Shown here: piece by piece, positions 16,778 to 27,700 of the stretch | Layout: each line of letters begins with the position of its first letter | How positions within the stretch are numbered: position 1 is the first letter of the stretch | DNA from: Cellulomonas gilvus ATCC 13127 | GTDB taxonomy: Bacteria > Actinomycetota > Actinomycetes > Actinomycetales > Cellulomonadaceae | DNA: 64,000 nt | Assembly: GCF_000218545.1 (NCBI RefSeq) | Contig: NC_015671.1 | Coordinates: 2,852,001-2,916,000, forward strand | Direction of reading: 5' to 3' | The notes under the pieces: model-generated | What the model was told of the DNA's origin: nothing | The model's input: the letters and a program-made list of their open reading frames with translations, nothing else | The model's database searches: none | Position numbers and translations under genes: made by a program

Positions 16778-17365
16778 ATGATCATCACGACGACGGACTC
16801 CGTCGAGGGCTACCGCGTCACCCGCTACTTCCCGCCCGTGGTCGCGAACGTGGTCGCCGGCACCAACGTGCTCAGCGACCTGTTCGCCGGGCTCTCGGAC
16901 GTGTTCGGCGGGCGTTCGGCGACGTACCAGACCTACCTCGCCGAGATGCACGCGGGTGCGGTGCGCGAGCTCGAGCAGAAGGCCGCCGCGCTCGGCGCGA
17001 ACTGCTTGCTCGGCACCCGGTTCGACCTCGACCAGATCTCGGGCAAGGGCATGCAGATGTTCATGCTCAACGCCGTCGGGACGCCCGTCACGATCGCGAC
17101 GGACGCCGAGATCGCAGCGCAGGCGGCCGCGGCGCAGGAGGTGCGGCTCGAGGCGGAGCAGCGCGCCGCGGAGCGCCGCGAGCGGCTGGCCGGAGCGACG
17201 TCGGTTCAGGACATGCTGCGGGATCCGGAGATCGCCCGGCAGGCCAAGGAGCGGTACCGGCTCTACGGCCGCGACGTCAGCGCCGCGTTCCTCAACGACA
17301 AGGCCCGCGAGCTCGGGCTCGGCGACGTCGACGTGTGGCCGGAGGACGTGGCCGGGCTCGTCTAG
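16778..17365 (+). CDS. YbjQ/UPF0145 family protein
   Basis: 195 aa. Residues 1-105 match the YbjQ-type heavy-metal-binding domain family, small pentamer-forming proteins of unknown role: an N-terminal VEGYRVTRYFPPVVANVVAGTN, a RELEQKAAALGANCLLGTRF helix and GMQMFMLNAVGTPVTI. Residues 115-195 are an added charged tail (AAQEVRLEAEQRAAERRERL), probably helical. It starts 52 bases after the LacI-family gene and may be co-transcribed, but there is no functional link I can show. Confidence 0.82.
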   Translation: MIITTTDSVEGYRVTRYFPPVVANVVAGTNVLSDLFAGLSDVFGGRSATYQTYLAEMHAGAVRELEQKAAALGANCLLGTRFDLDQISGKGMQMFMLNAVGTPVTIATDAEIAAQAAAAQEVRLEAEQRAAERRERLAGATSVQDMLRDPEIARQAKERYRLYGRDVSAAFLNDKARELGLGDVDVWPEDVAGLV

Positions 17366-17384
17366 CCGGACGAGGACGTGCAGC

Positions 17385-17413
17385 GGGCGGGCGGTGCGTG
17401 GCACCGCCCGCCC
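17385..17413. terminator. Bidirectional hairpin between convergent genes
   Basis: Perfect 13-bp stem (17385-17397 with 17401-17413) and a 3-nt loop GTG, located between the ends of the plus-strand YbjQ gene and the minus-strand GH43 gene. It can serve both. Confidence 0.8.
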
Positions 17414-17466
17414 AGGCCGCCGCAAGGACCCTCACCTCCTCGCGGCGGCCGTCCGTGGCCTGTCCG

Positions 17467-20400
17467 TCAGCGCGCCACGCGCACGGCGGCGGAGGACACC
17501 GTGGTGCTCGCGTAGCCCGCACGGACCGCGGTGACGGCGAGGGTCACGGTGCGACCCGCCATCGCGGGCGTCAGCCGCAGCGTGCTGCCGGTCGCACCGC
17601 TCACGCGCGTGCCGCCGACGAACCACTGGTAGGTGACCTTCGTCGGTGCCGGGGTCCACGTGCCGAGCGCGGCGCGGAGCGTGGCGCCCGCCTTGGCCGT
17701 GCCCGTGATGCGCGGCTTCGGGGCGGTGAACGTCCCCTTGGCCACGGTGACCGGAGCGGACGTCACCGATGCCGTGGTCCAGCCGGTACGCGCGCCGGTC
17801 ACGGTGACGGTGAGCCGCTTGCCGGCCAGGTTCGGCGTGAGCGTGAGCGAGGGGGCCGTGGCCCCCGCGACCGTGGCACCGTTCGCCGACCACCGGTAGG
17901 TGAGCGTGCTGGGCGCGGGCGTCCAGCTGCCGAGCGTCGCCTTCACCTTCGCGCCGACCTTGGGCGTCCCGCTGATCCGCGGCGCGGGCGCGACGAACGT
18001 GCCCTTCACGACGGGCCCGACCGCGGCGGACAGTGCCGAGGCACCCACCAGGCCGTCACCGAAGCCGGTGACGCGCACCGTGATGACGGCGCCCAGCTGC
18101 GCGGGCGTCGGCGTGAACGACCTGCCGGTGGCACCCGGGACGGCCGCGCCGTCGGCCTGCCACTGGTAGGCCAGGCGCACCCCGGCGGGACCCCAGCCGG
18201 ACGTGCCGACGGTCAGGGCCGAGCCGACCGCGGCGGTGCCGGTCACCGTGACGGTGCCGGGCACCACCTGCTCGGGTGCGGGCGTGCAGTCGGGGGCGGG
18301 GAAGCCGAACGCGTACGTGACCACCTGCGCCTCACCCGCCAGGACGAAGCCGGGCAGCGGCCGTGCGACCACGGAGACCGTGCTGCCGGGTGCGGCGGTG
18401 AGCACGCCGTCGACCTGCTCGCCGTCCACGGTGTACCGCACGCCCTCGACCACGGGGATCGTGATCGAGCCGTCGGCCGCCGCGCCGTCCACGCAGACCG
18501 ACGCGGTCGCGGTCGGGGCCACCGGAGCGACCTCGACGTCCTCGACCGGGCAGTCCGGCGCGGTGAACTGGTGCGTCCACAGCGCGGTCGCACCGTCGGC
18601 CAGCTGGTAGCCCTCGGCCGCCTCGGCGGTGACCGTCACCGTTGCGTCGGCCGGGACCTCGAGCGACCCCGTGACGAGCTCGCCGTCCACGCGGTACAGC
18701 ACGCCCTCGACCGACGGCACGACGACCGTCGCGGCCTCCGGCACACCCGCGACGCACTCCTGCGCCTCGGTGAACGTCGGCGCCGCCGGGGTCACGCCCT
18801 GCGGCTCGTCCTGCGCCGCGACGACCTGCCACTCGCGGATGCCCACCGAGCCCTCGCCCGAGGCGGCGCCCCAGGACTGCGCGAGGATCCGCAGCGACCG
18901 CGTGGTCACCGGTGCGAAGTCCACGCCGTCGAAGCCCGTCCCGGTGCGGCCGTACGTCGCGCCCTCGTCGAGCGTGACCTCGCGCCACGTGGTGCCGTCC
19001 GCGTCCAGGTACTGCAGCACCCAGGAGGCCGGCGGGATCATGCCGCCGCCTGCGGTGTCCGGGCCGTCGCGGTACCACCACACGCCCACGGAGTCGACGT
19101 CGACGTCGAACGACCACGTCAGGCGCGGGATCTGCTCGCCGACCTGCGGCCACGTGCCCCACGACGAGCCGTACTTCGCCGCGGCGTCCTCGAACAGCCC
19201 GTTGGTGCCGTCCTTGAGCCCGTTGACGTTCTCCCAGCTGGACGTGAACGACGCCGTCGCGGTCGCGTACGTGGCGACGTTGCCCTCGAGCTCGGCATCG
19301 GGCGACAGCGGGATCGTGGTGCTGCCGGTCGTCACGTTGCCCGCCATGTCGCGCACCCGGTGCACCAGCTGGTGCGGCAGCGCCGACGGCGCCGCGATGG
19401 GCGTGCCGGCCGTGGCCGTCTGCCACGCGCCGGTGCCGTCGAACCGGTACTCGATGGCCGCGACGCCGGACAGCGCGTCGGAGGCCGTGAGCGTCACCGT
19501 GCGGGCCTCGGCGTCGAGCGTCGCGGTCGCCGTCGGGGCGACCTTGTCGATCTTGACCGTGCGGGACACCTCGGCCGAGGCGTTGCCCGCCGCGTCGCGC
19601 GCCTTGCCGAGCACGGTCGTCGTGCCCGACGCGGTGATCGTCGCGTCCGTGTACCGCACGCCGGGCGTGTCGGTCCAGGGCCCGTCCCCGACCTTCGCGG
19701 AGACCGTGGTCAGGTAGTCGACCGCGTCCTGCGCGCGCACGCGCGCCACGACGTCGGACGAGTACCAGCCGTCCTGCCCGGACGTGCCGGACACCGAGAT
19801 GCTCACGTCCGGCGCCTCGGAGTCGGCCGGCGGCGTGGTGGTCGCGTCCTCGTCGACGACGACCTCGACGCTCACGTGGTCGGCCGCGTAGCCGAGCGCG
19901 CGGCCCTCGACCGAGAACGTGCCCTCGGCCGCGTAGTCGGCCGGGTCGACCGGTCGCCACGTCACGGGCGCCCACAGCTGCTGGCCGTCGACCGTGATCC
20001 GCGCGGCGCGGGGCAGCACGGGTGCGACACCCGGCTTCGTCGTGACGGACAGGGGTGCGACGGCCGTGGGGGCCACCGCGTAGACCTCCCACTCGGACAC
20101 GGAGACGGAGTTGACGTACGCGCCGCTCGCGCGGCCCGCGAACGTGGCCCGCAGCGCGGTCGTCGTGACCGGGGTGAACGAGACCGTGAGCCAGGTGTTG
20201 ACCGTGGTCGGGTACGTGGCTCCCTGCACGGGCTGCCAGTCGCCGTCCGCGTCGAGGTACTCGACGCGCCAGGAGGCGGGCGGCCGGATCCAGTTGGAGT
20301 CCTGGTGGAACTGGATGCCCACCGAGCCCGTGCGCACGGGCGCCGGCCACTGGTAGGACAGCCAGTCCGTCTCGTTCGAGCTCGTGGTGCCGCGGTAGTT

Positions 20401-21618
20401 GCCCCACTGGTCCGGGGGCAGGAGCGCGGTGGTGGCGCGGAAGCCGTCGTTGACGGCCGTGGTGCGCATGGGCGGCTGCTCGGTGAACGAGGCCGTGACC
20501 TGCGCACCGAGCGCGACGTTGTCGGTCAGCCGGAACGCGGGGTCGTCGGTGCGCGTGGGCGTCACGGGCAGGATCGTCGTGCCGTCCCACTGCACCTCGT
20601 CGATCGCCACCGACCGGCGGAAGTGGCCGCCGCCCGTCGCGTCCTTGGTGTGGTACGTGATGTACCAGGTGCCGTCGTGCTCGACCATCGACGGGTGCAC
20701 CGTGGTCGCGGACGTGCCGGACAGGATGATGCCGCGGTACGTCCACGGACCCATGGGGCCGGGGGCGGTCGCGTAGCCGATGCACGCCTGGTAGTTCGAC
20801 GGCGTGCAGGACGAGCCGCCCTGCTTCCAGTCGTAGAGCATGTAGTAGACGCCGTCCCGCTCGAACACCCACGGCGCCTCGTAGAACGAGGTCAGCCCGG
20901 AGATCGTCGAGATCGCCCCGTCCTTCTCGGTCATGCTGGGCTTGAGCTTGACGACGCGCGCCACGCTCCACGAGCCCCAGTACAGGTAGACCTGCCCGTC
21001 GACGTCCGTGAAGACGTGCGGGTCGATGACCTCCTGGCCGTTCGTGCTCGTCCCGAACACGTCCGCCCACGTCACCAACGGCGAGCCGATCGCGTCCTGC
21101 CACGGGCCCACGGGTGAGTCGGCGACGGCCACGCCGATCGCCATGCGGTTCGCCATCGACGTGTCGATCGTCTCGACCGGCACGTACCAGTAGTAGCGAC
21201 CGTCGGCGCCGATGGTCGCCTGGCCCGCGTACGCGGCGTTGCCCGTGGCCCAGTCGAACACCTCGCCCGGGTCCATCGCGTGCTCGTACACGTCCCACTG
21301 ACCCGACTCGACGTCGTCGGTCGCGAGGATCTCGTAGTCGTGCATGACGAAGCCGGCCTGCTGCTCGGCGGCCTCGTCGTGCCCCGTGTAGACGTACAGG
21401 CGGCCGTCGGCGCCGACGAGCGGCGCCGCGTCGGCCGTGTAGAGCGTGCCGTCCGCGACGATCGGGTTGCCGGGCGACGTGACGGTGCGGGTCGGGGCGG
21501 GGGGATCGGCCGCGAGCGCGGGCGACGCGGTCAGCGCACCCGTCGCGGCGAGCGCGAGTGCGGTGACGGCGGCCGCGAGCACGCGGTGCGTGCGGGCACG
21601 CCAGGTGTGCAGAGCCAT
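17467..21618 (-). CDS. Secreted multidomain GH43 hydrolase, 1383 aa
   Basis: Signal peptide ending ASPALAA, then an N-terminal five-bladed GH43 domain (residues about 45-365). The expected acids are Asp63 (LYTADAAPLVG, base), Asp199 (QEVIDPHVF, pKa) and Glu247 (SFYEAPWVF, acid). Next come an F5/8-type C module (about 375-530), an Ig-like Big_4 segment (VDPADYAAEGTFSVEG), an OmpL47-like Ig module (IEYRFDGTGAW), a second F5/8-like module, two Ig-like segments, and three C-terminal repeats of about 90 aa (PRITGTAKAGATLRAALGTW). It probably attacks arabinan or arabinoxylan outside the cell. ATG at 21618 is preferred because AAGGTGG precedes it. An ATG 21 bases upstream has no ribosome site. Confidence 0.9.
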   Translation of the reverse strand: MALHTWRARTHRVLAAAVTALALAATGALTASPALAADPPAPTRTVTSPGNPIVADGTLYTADAAPLVGADGRLYVYTGHDEAAEQQAGFVMHDYEILATDDVESGQWDVYEHAMDPGEVFDWATGNAAYAGQATIGADGRYYWYVPVETIDTSMANRMAIGVAVADSPVGPWQDAIGSPLVTWADVFGTSTNGQEVIDPHVFTDVDGQVYLYWGSWSVARVVKLKPSMTEKDGAISTISGLTSFYEAPWVFERDGVYYMLYDWKQGGSSCTPSNYQACIGYATAPGPMGPWTYRGIILSGTSATTVHPSMVEHDGTWYITYHTKDATGGGHFRRSVAIDEVQWDGTTILPVTPTRTDDPAFRLTDNVALGAQVTASFTEQPPMRTTAVNDGFRATTALLPPDQWGNYRGTTSSNETDWLSYQWPAPVRTGSVGIQFHQDSNWIRPPASWRVEYLDADGDWQPVQGATYPTTVNTWLTVSFTPVTTTALRATFAGRASGAYVNSVSVSEWEVYAVAPTAVAPLSVTTKPGVAPVLPRAARITVDGQQLWAPVTWRPVDPADYAAEGTFSVEGRALGYAADHVSVEVVVDEDATTTPPADSEAPDVSISVSGTSGQDGWYSSDVVARVRAQDAVDYLTTVSAKVGDGPWTDTPGVRYTDATITASGTTTVLGKARDAAGNASAEVSRTVKIDKVAPTATATLDAEARTVTLTASDALSGVAAIEYRFDGTGAWQTATAGTPIAAPSALPHQLVHRVRDMAGNVTTGSTTIPLSPDAELEGNVATYATATASFTSSWENVNGLKDGTNGLFEDAAAKYGSSWGTWPQVGEQIPRLTWSFDVDVDSVGVWWYRDGPDTAGGGMIPPASWVLQYLDADGTTWREVTLDEGATYGRTGTGFDGVDFAPVTTRSLRILAQSWGAASGEGSVGIREWQVVAAQDEPQGVTPAAPTFTEAQECVAGVPEAATVVVPSVEGVLYRVDGELVTGSLEVPADATVTVTAEAAEGYQLADGATALWTHQFTAPDCPVEDVEVAPVAPTATASVCVDGAAADGSITIPVVEGVRYTVDGEQVDGVLTAAPGSTVSVVARPLPGFVLAGEAQVVTYAFGFPAPDCTPAPEQVVPGTVTVTGTAAVGSALTVGTSGWGPAGVRLAYQWQADGAAVPGATGRSFTPTPAQLGAVITVRVTGFGDGLVGASALSAAVGPVVKGTFVAPAPRISGTPKVGAKVKATLGSWTPAPSTLTYRWSANGATVAGATAPSLTLTPNLAGKRLTVTVTGARTGWTTASVTSAPVTVAKGTFTAPKPRITGTAKAGATLRAALGTWTPAPTKVTYQWFVGGTRVSGATGSTLRLTPAMAGRTVTLAVTAVRAGYASTTVSSAAVRVAR

Positions 21619-21678
21619 GCGAGGAACCACCTTGTCCATCGGATGAGCGGGGTGCCCGGAGGGCGGGGACGACGAGGA

Positions 21679-21713
21679 GCGGGCGGCCGCCGGGGACTCC
21701 GGCGGCCGCCCGC
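21679..21713 (-). terminator. Perfect hairpin after the 2084-aa gene
   Basis: 15-bp perfect arms (21679-21693 and 21699-21713) with a 5-nt loop, 6 bases past the stop at 21719 and about 60 bases before the GH43 start. No separate promoter was recognised in this 100-base gap, so the GH43 gene may depend on read-through. Confidence 0.75.
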
Positions 21714-21718
21714 GAGGG

Positions 21719-24700
21719 TCAGCGCGCGATCTTCACCGCGGCCGACGTGCGGCTCGTGGTGGTGTAGCCGGTGCGCGAACCCGTCACCGTGACGGTGATC
21801 TTCTTGCCCTTGTCGGCGCTGCGGACGGTGAACGTCGGCTTCGTCGCCCCGGCGACGACCTTGCCGTCGACCGACCAGCGGTAGACGAGCCTGGTCGGCG
21901 CCGGCGTCCACGAGCCGACCTTCACCTTGAGCGTCGCGCCGGCCTTGGCGGTGCCGCTGATGGTCGGCCGGGGCGCGGTGAACGTCCCGACGACGACCTT
22001 GGCGGACCTGGCCGACGCGACCCACGCCGTGGTGACGTACCCGGGCTTGCCCGCCCGGACCTGCACCACGACCTGCTTGCCGACGTCCGCGGGACGCGGG
22101 CTGAACGACTTCGTCGTCGCACCCGCGACCGCCGTGCCGTTCACCGTCCAGCGGTACTCGAGCGTCGCGCCCGCCGGCCAGCCCGAGGGCCGTGCGGTGA
22201 GCGTGGCGCCGACCTTGGCCGTGCCGCTGAGAGCGACGGTGCCCGTGGTGAGCGACCCGGCTGCCACCGGGCCGACGGCTGCGGACTGTGCCGACGCGGC
22301 CACCAGGCCGTCGCCGAACCCGGTCACCCGGGCCACGACCCGGGCCCCCGCGTGCTCCGCCGTGAGCGGGAGCTTCGCCGACGTCGCGCCCGAGACGATC
22401 GAGCCGTCGACGAACCACTGGTAGGCGTACTCGATGCCGTCGGGCCCCCAGCCCTCAGGCGTCGCGGTCAGCGTCGAGCCCACCTTCGCCGTGCCCGTGA
22501 CCGTGACCGTGCCCGCCTCGACCCGCGCGGGCGGGGGCGGGACGTCGGCCGCCTCGACCACCAGCGGGGCCTCGTGGGCCTCGCTGCCGGCCGCGACGCG
22601 GACGGTGTAGTCACCGGCCTCGAGCCGCAGCGGGAGCGCCGCGGTGTGCAGCACGCCGTTGCCCGCCGCATCCGTGGTGAGCGTGCCGAGCGCCGTGGCC
22701 CCCGGCTCGAGCGTCACGGTGTAGTCGGTGTCGGGAGTGGCGCCCGTGAGCGTCACCGGGAACCCGGTGCCGGCCAGGACGGCACCCGTGGGCACCCCCA
22801 GCTCGACGGCCGAGGCCGGGACGTCCAGCACCTGCCACTCGACGATCCCGACGTACGCCGAGGCCGGCTTCGTGAGCGTCGCCCGCAGCGCGGTCGTCGT
22901 GACGGGGTCGTGCGTGACCACGTCGTACGCACCGGTCGTCGTGGTGAAGCCCGACGGGTGCGGCACGTCGACCCACTGCTCGCCGTCGCGGTACTGCAGC
23001 GTCCACGACGCCGGGACGTCCATGCCGCCGCCGTCGTCGAAGAACAGCACGCGCGACGTGTCGACCGTGACCGGGTCCGCCCACGTGAGCTGCGCCCACT
23101 GGGTCTCGCCCGTCAGGCCGTACGTGCCCCACGCGGTGCTCTGCGAGGCCACCGGCACGGTGTCCGCACCGTCGTTCAGACCGGTCGCCCGGTTCCAGGA
23201 CGTCGAGGCGCTGACGGACGGGGTCGCGTTGGGCGCGACGTTGACCGACTGGCCGGGCTCGCGGTCCGGCACCTGCGTGCTCGCCTCGTCGGCGACGTTG
23301 CCCGCACGGTCGGTGGCGCGGTACGTGACCGTGCCGCCGGACGTGAGCGTGACCGCACCGGAGTACGTGCGCCACGCACCGTCACCCACGCGGTACTCGA
23401 TCGAGGCGAGGCCGGAGCCGCCCTCGGTCGCGGTGAGCGTGAGGCGTCGGGCCTGCGCGTCGAACGCCGCCGCGACCACGGGGGCCACGGTGTCGACGTT
23501 CACCACGAGCGACTGCACGGCCGAGACCAGCCCGTCGTCGTCCGTGGCGCGTGCGCGCAGCGTCGTGCTGCCCTCGGCGGAGACCGTGACCGGGCCCGTG
23601 TACGCGGCCCACTCCCCCGCGGTCTGCAGCTCGATCGCCGGTGCGTCGTCCTCGTCGTCGGTCGCGGTGACCGTGACCTGGACGGGTCCGTCGAACCAGC
23701 CGGACGCCGGGGCGGCCGGGCTGGTGGAGAACGTGACGACGGGCGCCTGGTCGGCGGTCGCGAGGACCGTCACCGTGGCCACGGGCCGCTTGTCGGTGCC
23801 CGCGACGGTGCCCTCGACCTCGAACGTGCCCACGCCCGCCCAGTCCGCGGGGTCGACCGCGTCCCACGTGACCGGGAGCGACGCCTGGCCGCCGTCGTTG
23901 AAGACCGCGACCACGCGCGCCGGCAGCACCGGGGCCGTGCCCCGGTACGTGGCGACCGCGACCGGGTCGAACGTGTTGATCTGCACCGCCGTGACCTCGC
24001 GCACCCACACCGTGGCGCGTGCGAGCTCGGACGTGCCGTCCACGAAGCCCAGCACCGTGAACGAGCCCTCGGCCGCGTACTGCGCGGGGTCCACCGTCTG
24101 CCACGAGACCGGGGCCTGCGCACGTGAGCCGTTGGCGTACACCAGCTCGACCTGCGCCGGGAGGTCCGGTGCCGTGCCGGGTGTGGTGCGCACCGCGACG
24201 TCCTCGACGTCGGCGGGCGACTCGGCGAGCGCCTGCCACTCGATGATGCCGGGGTAGGACGAGCCGTTGCGGACCAGCGTCGCGCGCAGCGCCGTCGTGG
24301 TCACCGGGTCGTGCGTGACCGAGTTGAACGCGCCCGCCGTGGTGCCGTACGCGCTCGCGCCCGGGACCGCGCGCCACGTGGCGCCGTCCAGGTACTCGAG
24401 CGTCCACGACGACGGCGGCAGCACACCGTCCGGGGAGCCGTTGGAGTGGAACAGGATGCGCGACTCGTCGACGCGCACCGGCTCGTCCCATGTGAGCGTG
24501 GCCGAGAACGCCTGGTTCGCGTCCGCGGTCTGGCCCCACGTGCCCCATGCGTCCGTCTCGGCCGAGACCGGGTAGGGCGCATTGCCGTCGTTGATCGCGG
24601 CGACGCTGTTCCAGCCCGTGACCCGGGAGGCCGTCGGGGTGGCGTCCAGCGCGACGTTGACCTTCGCGGTGTCACCGAGCGTCGCGTGCACCGTGACGTC

Positions 24701-27700
24701 CTTGGTGGTCGTGAGCTCGCCGTCCGTGGCGGTCAGCCGCAGCACGTACGTGCCCTCGGCCGTGAACTGCACGACCGTGGTGGCCGACGACGGGCTCGCG
24801 AAGATCGCCTCGCCGTCCTGCGGCGCGGAGACCACCGACCAGGCCGAGGTCAGGTCGAGCGACGGCTGGCCGTCGTCCGAGACCGTGCCGACGACGCGGG
24901 CCTGCGACGGCTGCGCGAACGTCGTGTCCAGGTACGCCTTGACCTGCGGCGCGGCGTTCGTGGACGCGGGGGCCTCGGCGCCCGTCGAGCGGACCTGGAT
25001 CTCCTTGAGACCCGTGCGCGCACCCGACGCGTGCTTGACGGTGAGCCGCACCTTGCCGGTGGTGACCTCGGGGAAGCGCACGACGTTGCCGTTGGCGGTG
25101 ACGTAGGACGGCGTGCGCGCCTGGTCGGCGACCGGCACCCAGGTGCCGCCGTCGTCGTACTCCAGGCCGTACACCTGCGGCAGCGCGTAGCCGCTCACCG
25201 TGGCGGTGGTCGACGACCTGTAGAAGTGCAGGCGCACCTCGTCGACCGCGCGCTCCTGGCCCAGGTCCACGACGAGCGTGTCCGTGGTGCTCGGCGAGCC
25301 CGCGGTGCCCCAGAAGGGCTCGTTGGCCGTCGAGCCGTCCACCGCACCCGCCGCGGCGCGCCCTGCGGCCGCGAACGACGCGGTCACGGTGGCACCCTCG
25401 GCCAGGTTCGGCGCGGCCGTCGTCGCGGAGCTGATGTCCGTGCCCGCCTTCGCGAACACGTCGACCACGCGGGCGTCGTCGGCGAACCGCACGGCCGACG
25501 AGGTCGACAGGTCGCTGGTGCGCTCGGTCACCACCGTGGCGGTGCCCTCGAGCACCTCGACGTCACCCGTCGCCGGGTCGTACAGCACGTGCGCCAGGTC
25601 GGAGACCGTGAACGCGAGCTCGCCGTCCAGGTAGAGCGAGTAGCCCGCGGGGACGTCGTCGCCGTAGTGCGTGCCGTCGGCGTCCCACACCACCGCGAGG
25701 TCGCGGTCGTGGTACCGGATGTTGTCGGCCGTGAAGTGCGACCAGTCGAGGTCGATCGGGTCGAGCTCGATCTTCGCGTCGGAGCGTGAGCGCACGCCCA
25801 TCGCGTCCTCGATCACCGTGAAGTTGGTGGCGCCCAGGATCGTGTGGTGGATCCAGGAGCGGTACCCGATCTCGCCGCCGTCCGCGGCCGAGCCGTTGGA
25901 CCAGAACTCGTTCTGGTTCGGGAGGTTGTTGTCACCGCCCTGGTAGTGCGCCCACGCGTTCCAGTACAGGAGCTGCTTGTACATCTCGGGCGTCACGTAG
26001 TCCTGCGGGTAGTCCCGCAGCACCGAGGACAGCATGCGGAACCACACCGTCGAGTTGATGACCGAGAAGTTGTTCGAGCCCGGACCGCCGTACGCGGCCT
26101 GGTCCACCTGGTTCGCCGTGAAGAACGGGAACACCGGGTACTGGTCGGCGTCGGCGAACAGGCGCAGCGCCTCGACGTAGGGCTGGTCGTAGTCGGCGTC
26201 GCCCGGCTTGGGCATGAGGCCCACGCTGAACGGGTAGTAGTTGTTGATCTCCTTCCACGGGTTCAGCGCGCCGTCGGCGGTCATGCGGTGCTTGAGCAGG
26301 TTGCCGAACAGGCCCACCTGGTCCGGCGTGGTCCGGGCCGGCTCCCACAGGTACTGCAGGACCGCGTCCTTGACCTGCTGGGCGAGCGCGTCCATGTGCG
26401 CGGCGCCCTCGGTGTCACCCGCGACGCGGTAGAACTCCGCGGCAGCCTTGGCGTTGGAGTAGAGGTACGCGCTCTCGGTGCGGTCCATGTTGGCCGCGTT
26501 CGGCCGCCAGTGGAACGACACCGCGTCCGCGTCGTTGCCCGTCATCGCGCCCCACGAGTACTCGATGAGGCCGTTGTCGTTGCCGTCGTACGCGGCCAGC
26601 AGTCCCTCGACGTCGTCGCGCGAGTGGTCACCCAGCGTCTCGCCGATCGCACCCGGGCCGCCGTGCAGCTCGTACGCGCGCCATGCGGCCTCGGTGATGT
26701 ACTGCGTGTAGCTGTTGGACCAGTTGGCCGGGTCACCGGGGTTGTCGACGAACTTGCCGCCCTTGGACGTCTCGCCCACCGACACCGCGGGGCCGTAGGA
26801 GTAGGCCGGGTCGCGGAAGTACTTGAGGTCGTCGATGAACATGCCGACGGTCAGCACGATCGCGTTGTTGTACCCGAGCACGCCCTCCATCGACGTGGGG
26901 AACTGGTAGTCGTTGCCCGGGATGTCGGCGTCGAGGAAGTTGTAGCGCATCAGCCACCAGCGGTAGAAGAGCGTCTTGTCGATGTTGTCCTCGGGCGTGT
27001 CCAGGTAGGGCACGTTGTCGACCCACCACTGGTTGTAGGCCGTGACGTGCGTCGTGTACGCCTGCGCGGGCGTGGCGTCGCGGTAGGCCTCGTACTCCGT
27101 GAGCGAGGCCGGGACCTCGTCGGCGATCAGACCGAGCTGCAGCTTGGTGGTCGCCGTGCCGCCGGCCGCCACGTCGAGCGTGCGGACCAGCGTCGCGCCC
27201 GAGCCCGCCGTGAACCCGTCGCCGGACAGGCGCGGGAACAGCGTCGTGAGGTCGTTGTACGCGCTCACGGTCCCGACGAGCTCGTCACCCTCGACGAGCG
27301 TGGCGTGCGGCGACGTGGCGGTGAGCGTCACGGTGTGCGCGGCGGCGCTGGCCACCGCCACGTTCGCCACCAGCACGTTCTGGTCGGTGATGAACTTGGT
27401 CTGCGTGAGCGTGATGCCGCCCCCGGTGAAGACCGACCGGAAGTAGCTGGGCGTCTGGCGCCGCTGCGCGCTCTGCTCCGACATGGTGACCGCGGTGCCG
27501 TCGACCTTGACGGTGAACGCGAACGCGTCGCCCTTGCCGGTGGTGTCGACGTACGCGGTGTCGCCCCGCCAGCCCAGGCCGGTGGGGTTGTGCGTCTTCA
27601 TGAACGCGGTGCGGCCCCGCGTGAACGCGACCGCGTTCTCGGTGCCGTCGAACATGGGGCCCGTGCGGGCCAGCATGCGGTCGAACCAGAAGTCGTCCCC

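Noticed and set aside
17467..18250. Possible DNA-level tandem repeats at the 3' ends of the two giant hydrolase genes
   Set aside because: The repeats are visible in protein but diverged in DNA, so they are domain repeats, not recent duplications.
17335..21117. 1260-codon open frame on the plus strand
   Set aside because: It is antisense to the GH43 gene, rich in Arg/Gly/His with no domain, and arises from GC-rich third positions.
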